Assembly: GCA_002077065.1 (NCBI GenBank)
Contig: NAJO01000013.1
Span: 62,001-126,000 of the forward strand
Source: Cryoendolithus antarcticus
Taxonomy: Eukaryota > Ascomycota > Dothideomycetes > Cladosporiales > Cladosporiaceae
Reading direction: 5' to 3'
DNA length: 64,000 bases
Shown here: piece after piece, positions 34,170 through 44,773 of the stretch
How the letters are laid out: each line of letters opens with the position of its first letter
How positions within the stretch are numbered: the stretch's first letter is position 1
Program-made: the position numbers and the translations under genes
Notes under the pieces: generated by a model
Told to the model about the DNA's origin: nothing
The model's input: only the letters and a program-made list of their open reading frames with translations
Databases searched by the model: none

Positions 34170-35130
34170 GATCGGCGACGCATACGCCTTCAATGGGAGA
34201 GGGCGAGGTCCGGGGGGTATACTCGATGTCGATGTTGGTGTTTGCGCCGTGTGACTCAGCTGAGAGTGATTAGTGAGGTGCGGTGGCTCAGCGGTGGGGT
34301 AATCAAATTTCGACAATAGCAATGCCAAGACATATTGTTGGGCTTCGAGTTCGAACCCTTCGTACAAGTAGTCCTCAAATCTACATGTAGGACCTTGCAA
34401 GGTTTCACGACTGCTACATGTCTCTCAGTGGAATGAGATCATGAGGGATCTTCTGCCTCTCAGCTCTATAGTCTATCTCCATCATCCAATACCTCATAAA
34501 CTTCTCCCCATCACTGCACATGGCAGCATCTAACGCTCGTCGCCTGACACGGCGGTTGAGCTTCCATCGCACACATTCGCAAGCACGACAATCTACACGG
34601 ACAGTGCCCTCTCGCGCTCGTGCCTAAAACCCCATTTCTCCAACACCCAGTTTTGTCGTACAGGTTGGCCCCGAGCTCCACATGGAAATGTGCATGTGCA
34701 CGCTGCATGCATCCTTGCCCTTCCAGCAATCGAGATAAAGCCCAATACAATTGCGCTCAAGCCGTTCGGCAGCGCTTATGATTGTCGCCAAGGTCGGGCA
34801 GCGCATCCTTGCCCTTGTATACCAAGCCTCGCTCTCCCATATCGTCCTCCCTGGTGGCGGAGGGGAGATCTCTACTCACCCCTCGGGTCCATCCCATCCA
34901 CCGCTCTACTGCGCAAAGCGTTTCGAGTGCTCTCGATGCGCTTCACTTGGCGTATGGTGGTCAGCGCTGAGGACGGGAACCTTCAATTCCTGAAGTCCGG
35001 TGCTGATATGGACCGGCGCGGTGGTAGCACTGAGATGCCACAGTACCAAGAATGCGCATAAAATCGATGCTGAGACTTGGCTTGCCTGCCTCGGAGGCTA
35101 TGATGCTGAAGTCATTGACAAGCCCAGAGA
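34170..35130. other. BRF1 upstream region
   Basis: About 960 bp. The first 230 bp continue the BRF1 frame but probably are leader. No other gene supported; overlapping short frames near 34.5-35.1 kb lack domains. Confidence 0.4.
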
Positions 35131-35804
35131 CTAGCCTCGTGCCCTCGTTTGCGCGATGCGCTCTTTGAGTTTCGAAGAATCCTGTACAAAGGTCAGCGTC
35201 GTAAACAGTGTGATATCTTTGCCGCATGAAGATACGAGATATAGCACTTACTGACGAAATGAGCAGGTAGCAAAGTCAGACAAGTGTCAAGCTCTTCCCC
35301 TAGTGGCCCCCTTTGGCGCTTGACAAGAAAGATGGTCGCGTTCCTGGATATTTCCGGTTGATCCAGGACGTGAGCCGCAGCAGCGACGTGCAGTGCAGTC
35401 GAATTTGTCCGACATGGGAAGTACCCAGCGGCAGGATCAAAGTATGACACGACCTTGGATAGAAGTGCGTGGAGGGGCAGGCAAAGACGCTCAGCGAAAT
35501 CGTACTTGTTGACAGTGAGGGCCAGGTCGATGACACCTTCCACGCGCTCCAGCTTGCCCTCGTAAGCGAAAATCTCGAGTGTCTTCACCGGCAAATGATG
35601 CAGTAGTTGGCACATCGTGAGGAGCACATCCAGCGGATCGTCCATATGCAACTCCTTCTCGCTTGTGAGCAGACCTTTGCCTTCGGCGAAGTGTTTGGTG
35701 TAAGTGGAACGCCAGAGTATGCACAAGGGAGAGGGACGAAATGTATTGAATTTCACCGACAGGAGTGAGTGAGGGTGATGAAAGTGAAGCCGTACGCGCA
35801 ACAC
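35131..35804 (-). pseudogene. 5'-truncated BTB/POZ-domain protein
   Basis: The frame 35804-35256 contains the second half of a fungal BTB domain: CILWRSTYTKHFAEGKG, then LHMDDPLDVLLTMCQLL, and helices ending FAERLCLPLHALLSKV. A 74-nt intron (donor GTCAGT at 35255, acceptor CAG at 35182) joins a last exon ending KLKERIAQTRARG and TAG at 35131-35133, so the 3' end looks normal. There is no ATG in frame and no splice acceptor between the first BTB residues and the riboflavin synthase stop only 53 bp upstream. No room is left for a promoter or the first BTB strand, so the 5' end appears to have been lost. Confidence 0.55.
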
Positions 35805-35856
35805 AGCGCACTTACTTTGAAAGCAGACACACTGGACAAGTGCATACTGCTACACT

Positions 35857-36619
35857 TCACTTCGCACTCCCCTCTACCCTCTCATCAACAAGCCGCTGCA
35901 CCATCTTCTCCAACATCGCGCCTCCACTCCCACTGCTGCCCTCAAAGTAGGCCGCCACACTCTTCTCAACATACTTACCCACCATGTCGACCTCAACATT
36001 GACGTCCTCGCCCTTCTTCTTACTCCCCATCACCACCTTCTCCTGCGTATACGCTATGAGCATCACCTCCCACCAAGCCTCATCGTCATGCACAGCCGTC
36101 ACAGTCAACGAAGCCCCGTCAAGCGTCACATAGCCCTTCTCAACGATGTATCGCAGCACTGCCTTGTCTCTCGGCTTCAGACGGAAAGTAATCGCATTCC
36201 CATCCTGCGTCGTGCTCACGATCTCGGCAATCGTATCGACATGGCCTTGCACGAAATGCCCGCCCATACGCGTACTCGCACTCACAGCCCGCTCGAGGTT
36301 GACATTACTGCTCTCTTTCAAGCTGCCCAGGTTTGTTCTCCGAAGGGTCTCAGGCGATACGCCGACTTTGAAGCTATCTTTGTCGAACTCAGTGACCGTC
36401 AAGCAAGTGCCATTAATGCTTATGCTGTCGCCAAGATGAGCATCCGTGAGGATATCGGCGCAGTTTGAGATTGTCAAGGAGGTTCCGCCGCCGCCGCTGG
36501 AAGAGTCATCGTGCTCGACGAGGCGCGAGACGGCTGGCCGAGAGTCAGCGCGGCCATGGCGGAAGGCAGGCAGTGGTGCGAGACGTACTGCCTATGGTCT
36601 CTACTATGCCGGTGAACAT
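35857..36619 (-). CDS. RIB5: Riboflavin synthase
   Basis: Last step of riboflavin synthesis: dismutation of two 6,7-dimethyl-8-ribityllumazine molecules. Exons 36619-36589 and 36533-35857 (55-nt intron) give 235 aa. The first exon codes the invariant MFTGIVETIG, essential for trimer and active-site formation. The two lumazine-binding repeats are clear: repeat 1 with GDSISINGTCLTVTEF, and repeat 2 beginning GGHFVQGHVDTIAEI with GYVTLDGASLTVT. A short Ser/Gly-rich loop (HDDSSSGGGG) is inserted after strand one. Divergent from the CoA-transferase gene, with 233 bp between the starts. Confidence 0.94.
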
Positions 36620-36852
36620 CTTTGGTCAATGAGGAAAGTGATTCAGAGTGAAAGAACTACATGGTATCAAGTGAATCATTGACGTCTATGATATGGTCAG
36701 TGCTCGCAGCGAGTTCGTTCGGCTTCTCTTTGACCGAGGCAACTGTGCTGAAGAGACGACTGCTCAGAGATTATGTCCTCGACCATGCAAAGGAGGCAAG
36801 TTTTCCATGCTCGATCGCAAGGCGAGGCTGTACTTCCTCTTGTTCCCTTCCA

Positions 36853-38482
36853 ATGTCTCTCTTTCGTTCCCGACGCGTGATAAGACAAGGCTTCGGCCGT
36901 AGCTTCGATCAATGGTCGAGAGCAAGGCGATCGAGTGCCATTGCCAATGCCTCGAAGGGCGATGGAACGCTGCCTCTAGCTGGCTATAAAGTCCTCGACA
37001 TGACACGAGTGCTGGCAGGCGTAGGTCCTCAAAGCATACGGTCCCAACGTTGCAGGCGCTGATAGACTGATCCGTAGCCATACTGTACGCAAATACTGGG
37101 TGACCTGGGGTACGAGTAGCTCCAGTACGGCAACGTCTGGCTCTTCCTTCACGATCTCGTCCTGACTCCATGTAGTGCGGAAGTCATTAAAATAGAGCAC
37201 CCGACTCGAGGCGACGACACACGAGCATGGGGACCACCGTACGCCACATACAAGGAAGGCAGTGAGAAACAAGGAGCAGGCGAGAGTGCTTACTTCATTG
37301 CCGTAAGCCATGCTCTAGTTCTCAGTTGACGCCATCGAATAGGATCTGACTGTTCATCAGGTCAATCGCAACAAGAAGTCCCTCGGCCTATCCTTCCAAC
37401 ATCCGTCTGGCGTCAGCATCTTACACAAGCTTGTCAAGGAGTGCGACATCCTCGTTGAGAATTACCTTCCCGACGCCTTGAAGAAGTACGGCATGGACTA
37501 TGCCACAATCTCCAAGATCAATCCGAGCATCATCTACGCTAGTATCACAGGCTACGGTCAGACCGGTCCACTTCGAAAGAAAGCAGGCTACGACGTGATG
37601 GTCGAAGCGTCAGCGTTCCTCCCATCTTTTAAAGCTTCCACTCACTGACATAAAACGCAGCGAGATGGGCCTCATGCACATCACCGGCCACCGCGACGGC
37701 CCTCCAGCCAAAGTAGGCGTCGCAGTCACAGACCTAACGACCGGCCTCTACACCAGCAACTCCATTATGGCCGCTCTCCTCTCCCGAGCAAAATCTGGCC
37801 GCGGTCAACACATAGACGTCGCCCTCTCGGACTGTCAAGTCGCCACGCTCGCGAACCTCGCCTCCTCAGTCCTCATCTCAGGTAAACCCGACTCCGGCCG
37901 CTGGGGCACCGCACACCCTTCCATCGTGCCGTACAAGGGATTCAAGACCAAGGATGGGGACCTGATGCTGGGCGGTGGGAACGACAGGTTGTTTGGGATC
38001 TTGTGCGAGAGGATCGGGAAAGCGGAGTGGAGTACAGATGAGAGGTATCGGACTAATGCTGATAGGGTGAAGCATCGCGATGAATTGGAGGAGAAGATTG
38101 AGGCTGTGACCAGGACGAAGACGACAGCGGAGTGGGAGGCGGTCTTGGAGGGGAGTGGGATGCCGTATGCGAGGATCAATGACGTGAAGGGGACGTTGGA
38201 GCACGAGCATGGTGGGTTGTTGCGATGTTTTTCTTTGCTGTATGCTGAGCTATGCTGACACATCCCGCAGTCCTCGCCCGCGACATGGTGACCGAGGTTG
38301 ACCATCCCGACTGCGGGCCCATCAAGCTCGTCAGTCCGCCTGTCAAATTCTCAGAGTCGAAGCCAAGTATACGTTCTCCTCCACCGACGCTTGGACAGCA
38401 TACCGATGAGGTGCTCGCTGGTGTATTGGGTATGAGCATATCCGAAATTGAGAGCTTGAAGTTGGATGGTGTGGTCGCTTGA
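36853..38482 (+). CDS. Family III CoA-transferase, mitochondrial (CaiB/BaiF, SUGCT-like)
   Basis: Transfers CoA between carboxylic acids; the closest animal relative is the mitochondrial succinyl-CoA:glutarate CoA-transferase. Six exons (36853-37020, 37078-37109, 37176-37302, 37361-37608, 37661-38211, 38271-38482) join in phase to 445 aa. The N-terminus MSLFRSRRVIRQGFG is a likely mitochondrial presequence. Family landmarks: GYKVLDMTRVLAGPYCTQIL (spliced), AEVIKIEHPTRGDDTR with the region of the catalytic Asp, AVNRNKKSLGLSF, LVENYLPDALKKYG, ASITGYGQTGP and GYDVMVEAEMGLMHITG. The tiny second exon of 32 nt is needed to restore PYCTQILGDLG. The substrate is not fixed by sequence. The last exon overlaps an F-box frame on the other strand. 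Confidence 0.88.
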
Positions 38483-39224
38483 TGCTGTTAGCATACCTAA
38501 GCTCACTTCCATAAGACCTGGAATCACTTACTGTGCCAAGCGCAAGGCTACTCAGGTAACGACCGTTCTTGGACAGCCAAGCCCGCCACCATTCAAGAGC
38601 TCTGCTTCCATCTACCACTGCTCCGATGCTTCTCCCGTTCCAAAACTCATCAAAGCAACGTTCAACACCCTCCATAAAGTCCCCCATAGTCGCATGCTTG
38701 GCCAGCTCCACGTCTGCATTAATGAATAGAATTCGACGAGTACGTGTGTTCCTGAGCCCTTGATTGAGCTTAGCGAGCAATACTCCTGACTTCTGCGTGC
38801 ACAGAACGCGGCGCCATGAGTCTCCCACCGATAGTACTCGCAGATCGCTTGAGCGCTTGGTCCTGTACACAGTCGCCTCGATGCTCAATTCTCGCGCAAG
38901 TTGGAGATCCACGCCATGTTCACAACCTTTCGAGAATCGAACTGCGCTAGACTCGGCATGCCAACTCATTAGTAATGAGTTATAGAGCACTGCTGAAGCT
39001 CCCGTCGTATCTTTGTGCTCGCATGGCAAGTTCATTTCGAATTCGACGTCCTCCAAACTCGGTACTAGCCACATTTTCCGCTGCAAGCGAAGCGAACCTT
39101 CGATTGTCGCCTTGAACCTCCGGCTAACGCGGACTAAGACGAAGGGGTGCTTCCAGCTATCAAGCTGCAAGAGAATGTTTTCGAGGAGCTCCGGAAGGTC
39201 GAGGACGGCGAGCGCGGCGGCCAT
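38343..39224 (-). CDS. F-box-type protein, paralogue 1
   Basis: 293 codons from ATG 39224. F-box-like helices at the start (AVLDLPELLENILLQLDSW..VLVRVSRRFKATIEGSLRLQRKMWL), the Skp1-binding segment of an SCF-type adaptor. A later GDSWRRVLCTQ motif is shared with the neighbouring copies and is frequent in a large dothideomycete F-box family. The C-terminal 47 codons lie antisense to the last exon of the CoA-transferase, so the true end may be earlier through an unseen intron. First of four related genes on this strand; targets unknown. Confidence 0.68.
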   Translation of the reverse strand: MAAALAVLDLPELLENILLQLDSWKHPFVLVRVSRRFKATIEGSLRLQRKMWLVPSLEDVEFEMNLPCEHKDTTGASAVLYNSLLMSWHAESSAVRFSKGCEHGVDLQLARELSIEATVYRTKRSSDLRVLSVGDSWRRVLCTQKSGVLLAKLNQGLRNTRTRRILFINADVELAKHATMGDFMEGVERCFDEFWNGRSIGAVVDGSRALEWWRAWLSKNGRYLSSLALGTVSDSRSYGSELRYANSIKRPHHPTSSSQFRICSYPIHQRAPHRYAVQASVEENVYLASTLRI

Positions 39225-39716
39225 GGTGGCGGCAACGTGATAAGGGCTCGGTTCGGTACCTGGGATTCTGTCGAACAATGGTATCAACGCTTGGCTTCCT
39301 TCATGCCTCGGTGCTACGCTGTTGTGGCGGAGTTTGTCTGATGTAGGAGTGATATCACAAGAGTGGGTTTGCAGTGATAGGTGATGTGGATGTGAAAGGA
39401 GCCGCGTTACCACTTGTGAAGTGGCAAGAGCGATCAAAGTGAACGGGAAGTAGGTTCACTAAAGTCTCCGCTTGTGTGAAGCATCATTCGTCCATTTCCT
39501 CTAAGCTACGACATCTAACCATCGCAACTCCCGGAAGCCTATCCAGGTCTCACGATGTGCATACGACCGCTCATACCCGCTAACGACATCAGCACCACCG
39601 AGGTGTCGCCATACTCTCGGCAGTTCCCAATCCCATATGAACACCGCGACGCCCTGGGCCTCATTAGTATCTACCGTGATCACTTCCGTCGAATAGTTGT
39701 CACGCACTCTGATCTC
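39225..39716. other. Spacer between F-box paralogues 1 and 2
   Basis: 492 bp. A minus-strand frame at 39501-39707 (68 codons) without domain follows the stop of paralogue 2; it may be its old C-terminus or chance. Confidence 0.35.
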
Positions 39717-40349
39717 TCAATCTCGCTTCTGGACTTTTCGAGCCGCCTGCCTGCGAGCTCGCACCTTCTCTTGCGCCACATCGAGGTGACGCTGAATGTG
39801 GTCCATCAGATCCCCAATCGTCGCACCGTCACTGAATTCCAAGTACCTAGAATGTAGGGGTACTTTCGGGAAGCTGTGAAACGACAACGAGATCCGCACA
39901 GCTGAAATCTGCGCCCAAAGCATGCGGCGCCAGGAGGAGCCTCGACGGAATATCATACTGTCATCTACAAGTCTGCCATGAAAGACGTTGATCGAGATAC
40001 CTCGCGGTTCAGCGGATGTATACATGTACAGTCGACATTTGTCCCCTTCTGGCCAGCGGACGCCGCTGTTGACGTGAACTTGTCGAATGAGCAGTGGGTT
40101 ATAGATGCGGTCGCGCGGCGGATCCTCCATCCAGAACTCGAGCCCCTTGCCCACTTTCAAGTTGAGATCCTTCGAGCTGGGCTTTGGTGCAAGCCACATC
40201 ATCCGCCGCAATTGAAGGGAGCCGGCTATGGTTGCTTCGAAGCGCTGGTTGACACGCTGCAGAACGAAGGGTTCTTGCCAGTCTTCGAGATGTAGAAGGA
40301 TGTGCCTCAGCAGTTCGGGGACATCGAGGACGGCGAGTGCGGCTGCCAT
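39717..40349 (-). CDS. F-box-type protein, paralogue 2
   Basis: 210 aa from ATG 40349. Near-identical N-terminal block to paralogue 1 (MAAALAVLDVPELLRHILLH, then QRVNQRFEATIAGSLQLRRMMWLAP), followed by YNPLLIRQVHVNSGVRWP, corresponding to YNSLLMSWHAESSAVRF in paralogue 1, and GSSWRRMLWAQ. A basic helix closes the protein (KVRARRQAARKVQKRD). It is shorter than paralogue 1. Likely SCF adaptor by family; no target prediction possible. Confidence 0.7.
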   Translation of the reverse strand: MAAALAVLDVPELLRHILLHLEDWQEPFVLQRVNQRFEATIAGSLQLRRMMWLAPKPSSKDLNLKVGKGLEFWMEDPPRDRIYNPLLIRQVHVNSGVRWPEGDKCRLYMYTSAEPRGISINVFHGRLVDDSMIFRRGSSWRRMLWAQISAVRISLSFHSFPKVPLHSRYLEFSDGATIGDLMDHIQRHLDVAQEKVRARRQAARKVQKRD

Positions 40350-41099
40350 GATGTTTGCGAGTAGATCGATGTGAGGTCTTGGATCTCAAAGCTGTTGAGT
40401 CGGTGACTATGTCGCGATAGTTTGCGCGCAGTGATCAAGCTGATGACCCTCCACTTGACTTGTGATGTGTTTGTGCAATAGAGGAGGTTGAGCAAGCGCA
40501 TGAAGAGCAGTGGCCATGCAGAATCGAATGCCACAGGCGAGGAAAGAACGCTGGCGCCTGCATATGGAGTTGCAGGAGCGAGTGACACGGATGGAAGGAA
40601 TGACTGGCAGTGGTGTAACTCATTGCAGCTTCCACAACCATGCTCATCTTTCCTCACCCAAGGACAACACACGATTCCGTCGCCATATGACGAGTATGGC
40701 GGGCGTTAGACCTGATCTTGATGTGTTCTCTGGAAGTCCCTCCGACCATCGGATAGACGAAGAGACCCTTGGCTGATGATTCACAGCTCGCCAACGGACC
40801 TCAGCTCCTCGTTTTGAACGCCAGACCGATGGAGGTAGACGGCGACGTCGCATCCGATGAGAGCGACACTTGCCCATGAAACGTCCGCAACCTGAGCAAC
40901 ACACAGTGCTAGATCTCCAACCCAATCTGATATTTAATGAATCCATCACCAGGGTCTGATCGCATTGGTGCCCGTCAGCATCCCACCGTCTGCATGCTGC
41001 TGGCTCGCACCACCGTCAAGAGCTTTTGCTAACAGTGCAACGCTCCAGATTTCCTCATCAATGACGTCGTTGCCCTTCTCATATCGCGCCTTTCGACAC
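40350..41099. other. Spacer between F-box paralogues 2 and 3
   Basis: 750 bp, no supported gene. Confidence 0.35.
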
Positions 41100-41810
41100 T
41101 CAGTCAGAGTCAGTGTCAGTGACATAGGGGTCCCGGAGGGCCTCAGCGGCAGCGTCCATCAGCTCTCCAAGCGTAACACTAGGCTCCATCATCTCCTCCT
41201 CATTTTGTTTCATGCTAGGTCTGATACAAAAGACCGCCTGCAGGGCAAGAGGAAGTTGAAGACACAGAGTCCTTCGCCAGGATGTGCCTTTGGATATCAT
41301 CGTGCGGTCCGTAGAGCTTCCGTTAACATCCCAGCGATTGAAGATAACTTTGATCTGAGGGCCGACCTTTTCTACATAGTGGTAGTTACGCGGATGGTGC
41401 TGTTTGACAGCCAGTCTGAGCTCCATCGTCCCTTTGATTTTGCCATCATAGTCTTCCCATGGGCACGCCATCGTATAGCATGCGAGCTCACAGAGCGGTG
41501 GATTGAAGCTTTCGTACTACTCCGGCTGTTCCCCGATGTCGAAAGAGTCAAGTGACATCAAGGGACTGTTCACTGCAAAGGTAGGGTCCAGCGCAAGCCA
41601 CATCTTCCGCTGCAGGGCGAGCGAGTCTTCGATCGTCTGCTGAAAGCATCTGTTAACCGAGAGTAGGACGAATGGCTGCTTCCAATCGTCTAGGTGAAGG
41701 AGGATCGTTTCGAGGAGCTCCAAAACAGCGAAGACTGTGGCTACAGCCGTCGTCTTCTTGTTTGGCGATGTGTCTGGCTGATCGTTGAGTTGCTGATGCA
41801 TGTCTGGCAT
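41100..41810 (-). pseudogene. F-box-type protein, paralogue 3, with in-frame TAG
   Basis: From ATG 41810 (MPDMHQQLNDQP) the frame reads an F-box (TVFAVLELLETILLHLDDWK..VNRCFQQTIEDSLALQRKMWLA) and stops at TAG 41517-41519. The same frame then continues without interruption to 41100, and the downstream half carries ESFNPPLCEL (the YNSLL/YNPLL position of the other copies) and GTSWRRTLCLQ. So one nonsense codon divides an otherwise complete copy of about 236 codons. No intron that removes the TAG could be found. Probably a recent pseudogene; stop-codon readthrough (TAG followed by TAC) is a weaker alternative. Confidence 0.65.
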
Positions 41811-42221
41811 ACTATGTGCAGTGGCTGAAGTGTTATTGCGGAAAAGCTTGCGACGACGACCCTTGGCTGTGCGCAATACTAAAACGCTGATTGAAAGTGA
41901 TTCGGTGGGTGACTGTTTGGCTGTGGCGTCGCTGCAGACTCTTCTCGTCCCAGTGCTTGGCAGTAATTTGAGGTGAGTGCAGCAGAGGAAAGAGCGAAGG
42001 GTAATGATCTGGACCGTATCTAGCCTGCTTTACCTTTACTCAAACCGTCCACCTGAACAGTCTATTCGTTGAGCATGAGACGGTGTTGTGATTCTGCGCT
42101 CAATAGTTCCAGATGTCGTGTCTCCAGCTTGCCGCCAAACCCTCCTAATGCGGTGGTCGCTGCACGGTTCCACAAAACCCGTACGAGCAGCCACCCCTAC
42201 CCAACACAGCATTGACAACAT
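41811..42221. other. Spacer between F-box paralogues 3 and 4
   Basis: 411 bp, no supported gene. Confidence 0.35.
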
Positions 42222-43305
42222 TTAGCCTGACTGATTGCGCCTCCGGCAAATCGCTTCCACCAGCTCAGCATTCCCGTACTTGTCCACCGTTCTGGCGAAT
42301 GGATCCTCGAACACACCCCTAGGATCTGAAACTTTGCCCACCAGTCTCGTAGCCTCTCCGTTCTCAATATGATACTGCGCCTGCTCCATAACATCTTCAA
42401 AGGGTCGTGCGATCCGAACATCATCTTCTTGTGTCGCCTGTAGACACCCTTGGGCAGCATACAACCCAGTGACATCGACCACTAGCGCATCTGATGCATT
42501 CACGTCCGCGGTACTGCGTTCGTCGCCCGCCTTGCACCGGATGATGTTCGTCGTGACCATTCTCGTAAAGTAGAGGAGACACATGCGAATCTGGAGTCGC
42601 CACTTCCCCGATCCTGTGACGATCTCGATGAAGGCACTTGATCCACCCAGCTGGCCATGCTTGAACCTCTTGCGATCCAGATCCATGTAGGTGAATAGGT
42701 TGTCCTGCTGAAGGATGATGAACTTCACGAGAGGATGATGTTGCTGCAAGCACTCCTGCTTCGTGATCGGATGTGGCAATTTGACCCTCTTGTAGGCCTG
42801 GAGTTCCGCCCAACAAGTGCCCGCAGCGAACCAAGCCCCCATCTGCAAGCGGATTGATGATTCGATGGTGCTCCTGCAAGTCTTATTGACGCGGCTCAGG
42901 ACCGAAGCTTGCTTCCAGAGCCTCACAATCTCCGGGCATGGCGCACTGTGTGGGTATGTGCGTGAGCACCAGAAATCACTCCAGAAGTTCAACCGTATTC
43001 AAGACAGCGTGGACAGCTGATTGCCTTTCCTGCGCCTCGGGAGCAGCATTCATCGCGTCCGTAGAGCGGTTCTTCGCGAGAATCTCTTCCAGCTCTTTAA
43101 GATCACATTCGACCTCAGCGTCAGTCGTGTCGTGGCTGGATCCCACGAGCTTTGGCCGAACACCATTGCCAGCTGTGGGCATATCATACCAGGTGCGCAC
43201 GACTCTGCGGCGTGGTAGAGTGAATGGTACTGCTTTTGATGGCGAGGGCGTTTTGTTTGCTGCCTGATCCGATGGAGTGGTGACCCCAGGTTCGATAGCG
43301 TTCAT
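42222..43305 (-). CDS. F-box-type protein, paralogue 4, diverged, needs a very short intron
   Basis: The first frame (43305-42976) starts MNAIEPGVTTPSDQAANKTP and ends in the F-box (HAVLNTVELLE then TGA). The second frame (to 42222) resumes the F-box as PEIVRLWKQASVLSRVNKTCRSTIESSIRLQ and continues for 250 codons. A GTGATT..CCCACACAG segment of only 34 nt between them would splice both in phase (ELLD|APCPEIV), but this is shorter than normal fungal introns. Otherwise the gene carries a frameshift. The SWRR motif is reduced to KWRLQ. The most diverged of the four copies and with a longer N-terminus. Confidence 0.5.
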
Positions 43306-44773
43306 GTGTGGCGGTCTCGGTGGACCAGAGACCGGCCGATCTGCTTACTTTGGCCTAGCCATGCTGGACTTCTGTAGTTCTGCGACAAAGTCTCGTGGTG
43401 AGATGAAGGAAGATGACGAATGAAAGGTTTGTTAGGCGTTTACCCAAGCAACAGCGGCAGCCCGCATGCTCGCTCGAAGCAGGAGCGACCCAGCACCTGT
43501 TACTAGGTAGGTATGAACGACAAAAACGAGGAGACCACCCGCGGTTTATCACTACACTCCAACATATGACATTACTCTTCCTTTCAAGGGCACAGAACCT
43601 TGCCCCATCAAAAGATCAAATGCTTCCAATGTGCTGAAGCGATCGGCGCTCTTTCCCCCTCGTCACATTGGCGAGCAGCCTCTTGCTCGCTCAACCCTGA
43701 TCGTGTCAAGTACCGGCGGTCCGGTAGCTGCACTCATAATGGATCGAGGCCCGTACAAGGCGAAGATACCCACTCGATGGGGAGGTGGACCCGTACAGTG
43801 GTCACGAGATGCGCTCCGTCTTGCAGATGGCAGTTATCAAGAACGCGGACCAGATCACCGGAATAGGTCATCAAACAGTGTCATGGCATTTGCACGCAGG
43901 CTGCCGCAAATGAGCTTTGTGTGGCCGTGGGCGTCCGTGAAGATGTTGAGCATCGAAGGGCCGTGGAGTGTCGTCAGCCGTCGTTAAGCCCTCGAAGTGT
44001 GGAAGACAGGGTTCTCGCACCGCTCCGCAGCGGTACGGCAGCTCTTGACAACAACAACATCTTCATGAATACTACCTCTGAGATAATGCGGAAGAATCTC
44101 GTGCCCAAAGTTCCGTCTGAAATGCTAGATCTAGCTTGCCGTGGCATTGTTATCATTGCGAGTGTATTTTCGGAGCGATGCGTCGGCCGTGATGTCTTTC
44201 GACGTGGATGATAATGCATGTCCACCGCGACATCGGATCAATTCCCACGCTACTAGGACGCCCTTAGCCACCGCCCACGAAGCACAACTCCTCGAAGCGA
44301 CCCTCTAGTGCTGGTCGCCATTGGTCATGTATCACCACATGATCCTGCCACTTCAGGAAGCGAGTCGGTAAGCAATGGCAGAGCTTGCGGCGTTCGAGAT
44401 TCGCTTCTTCGAACTGAATCTGGCTAGACAGCACATATCGGGACCTCACTTTGGCACATATGCAGCCACAGAAGTCAGAGTTCGCGCGTGTACCTGCAGC
44501 CGCAGCGCTTCGACAGACACGCGGAAGGTAGTAGTATTGTTTAGCGACGACACTGTGCATGTAGTCCAGTGCGTAGAGATGTAGGCTGTGCATAGGCATG
44601 GCGCTATACACACCTTCCCGAACCCTATCTCAGGCAAGTCTACAAGACAATTCATCTTTCGTCGTCTAATCTCTCCCCGTTTCCATCCTTGATCGTTAGA
44701 AGACTCCTTTCGCGCACACGGAGTCTTCCTCAGTTTTCAAGAGCAATACTCAAGAGTGTAACCCACAGTAAAG
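43306..44773. other. Intergenic, 1.5 kb
   Basis: No gene firmly supported. A minus-strand frame at 44264-44611 is listed separately; the remaining frames are short and overlap. Confidence 0.35.
44264..44611 (-). CDS. Doubtful hypothetical protein
   Basis: A 115-codon frame whose last 50 codons (from FEEANLERRKLCHCLPTRF to FEELCFVGGG) look protein-like. The first part is less convincing; an intron from about 44613 to 44433, linking MNCLVDLPEIGFGK to IQFEEANLE, is conceivable. No family recognised. Confidence 0.22.
   Translation of the reverse strand: MYSAMPMHSLHLYALDYMHSVVAKQYYYLPRVCRSAAAAGTRANSDFCGCICAKVRSRYVLSSQIQFEEANLERRKLCHCLPTRFLKWQDHVVIHDQWRPALEGRFEELCFVGGG

Noticed and set aside
34330..34370. 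GAGTTCGAACCC resembling a tRNA T-loop
   Set aside because: Lies in the BRF1 upstream frame, and no D-arm or anticodon arm could be folded around it.
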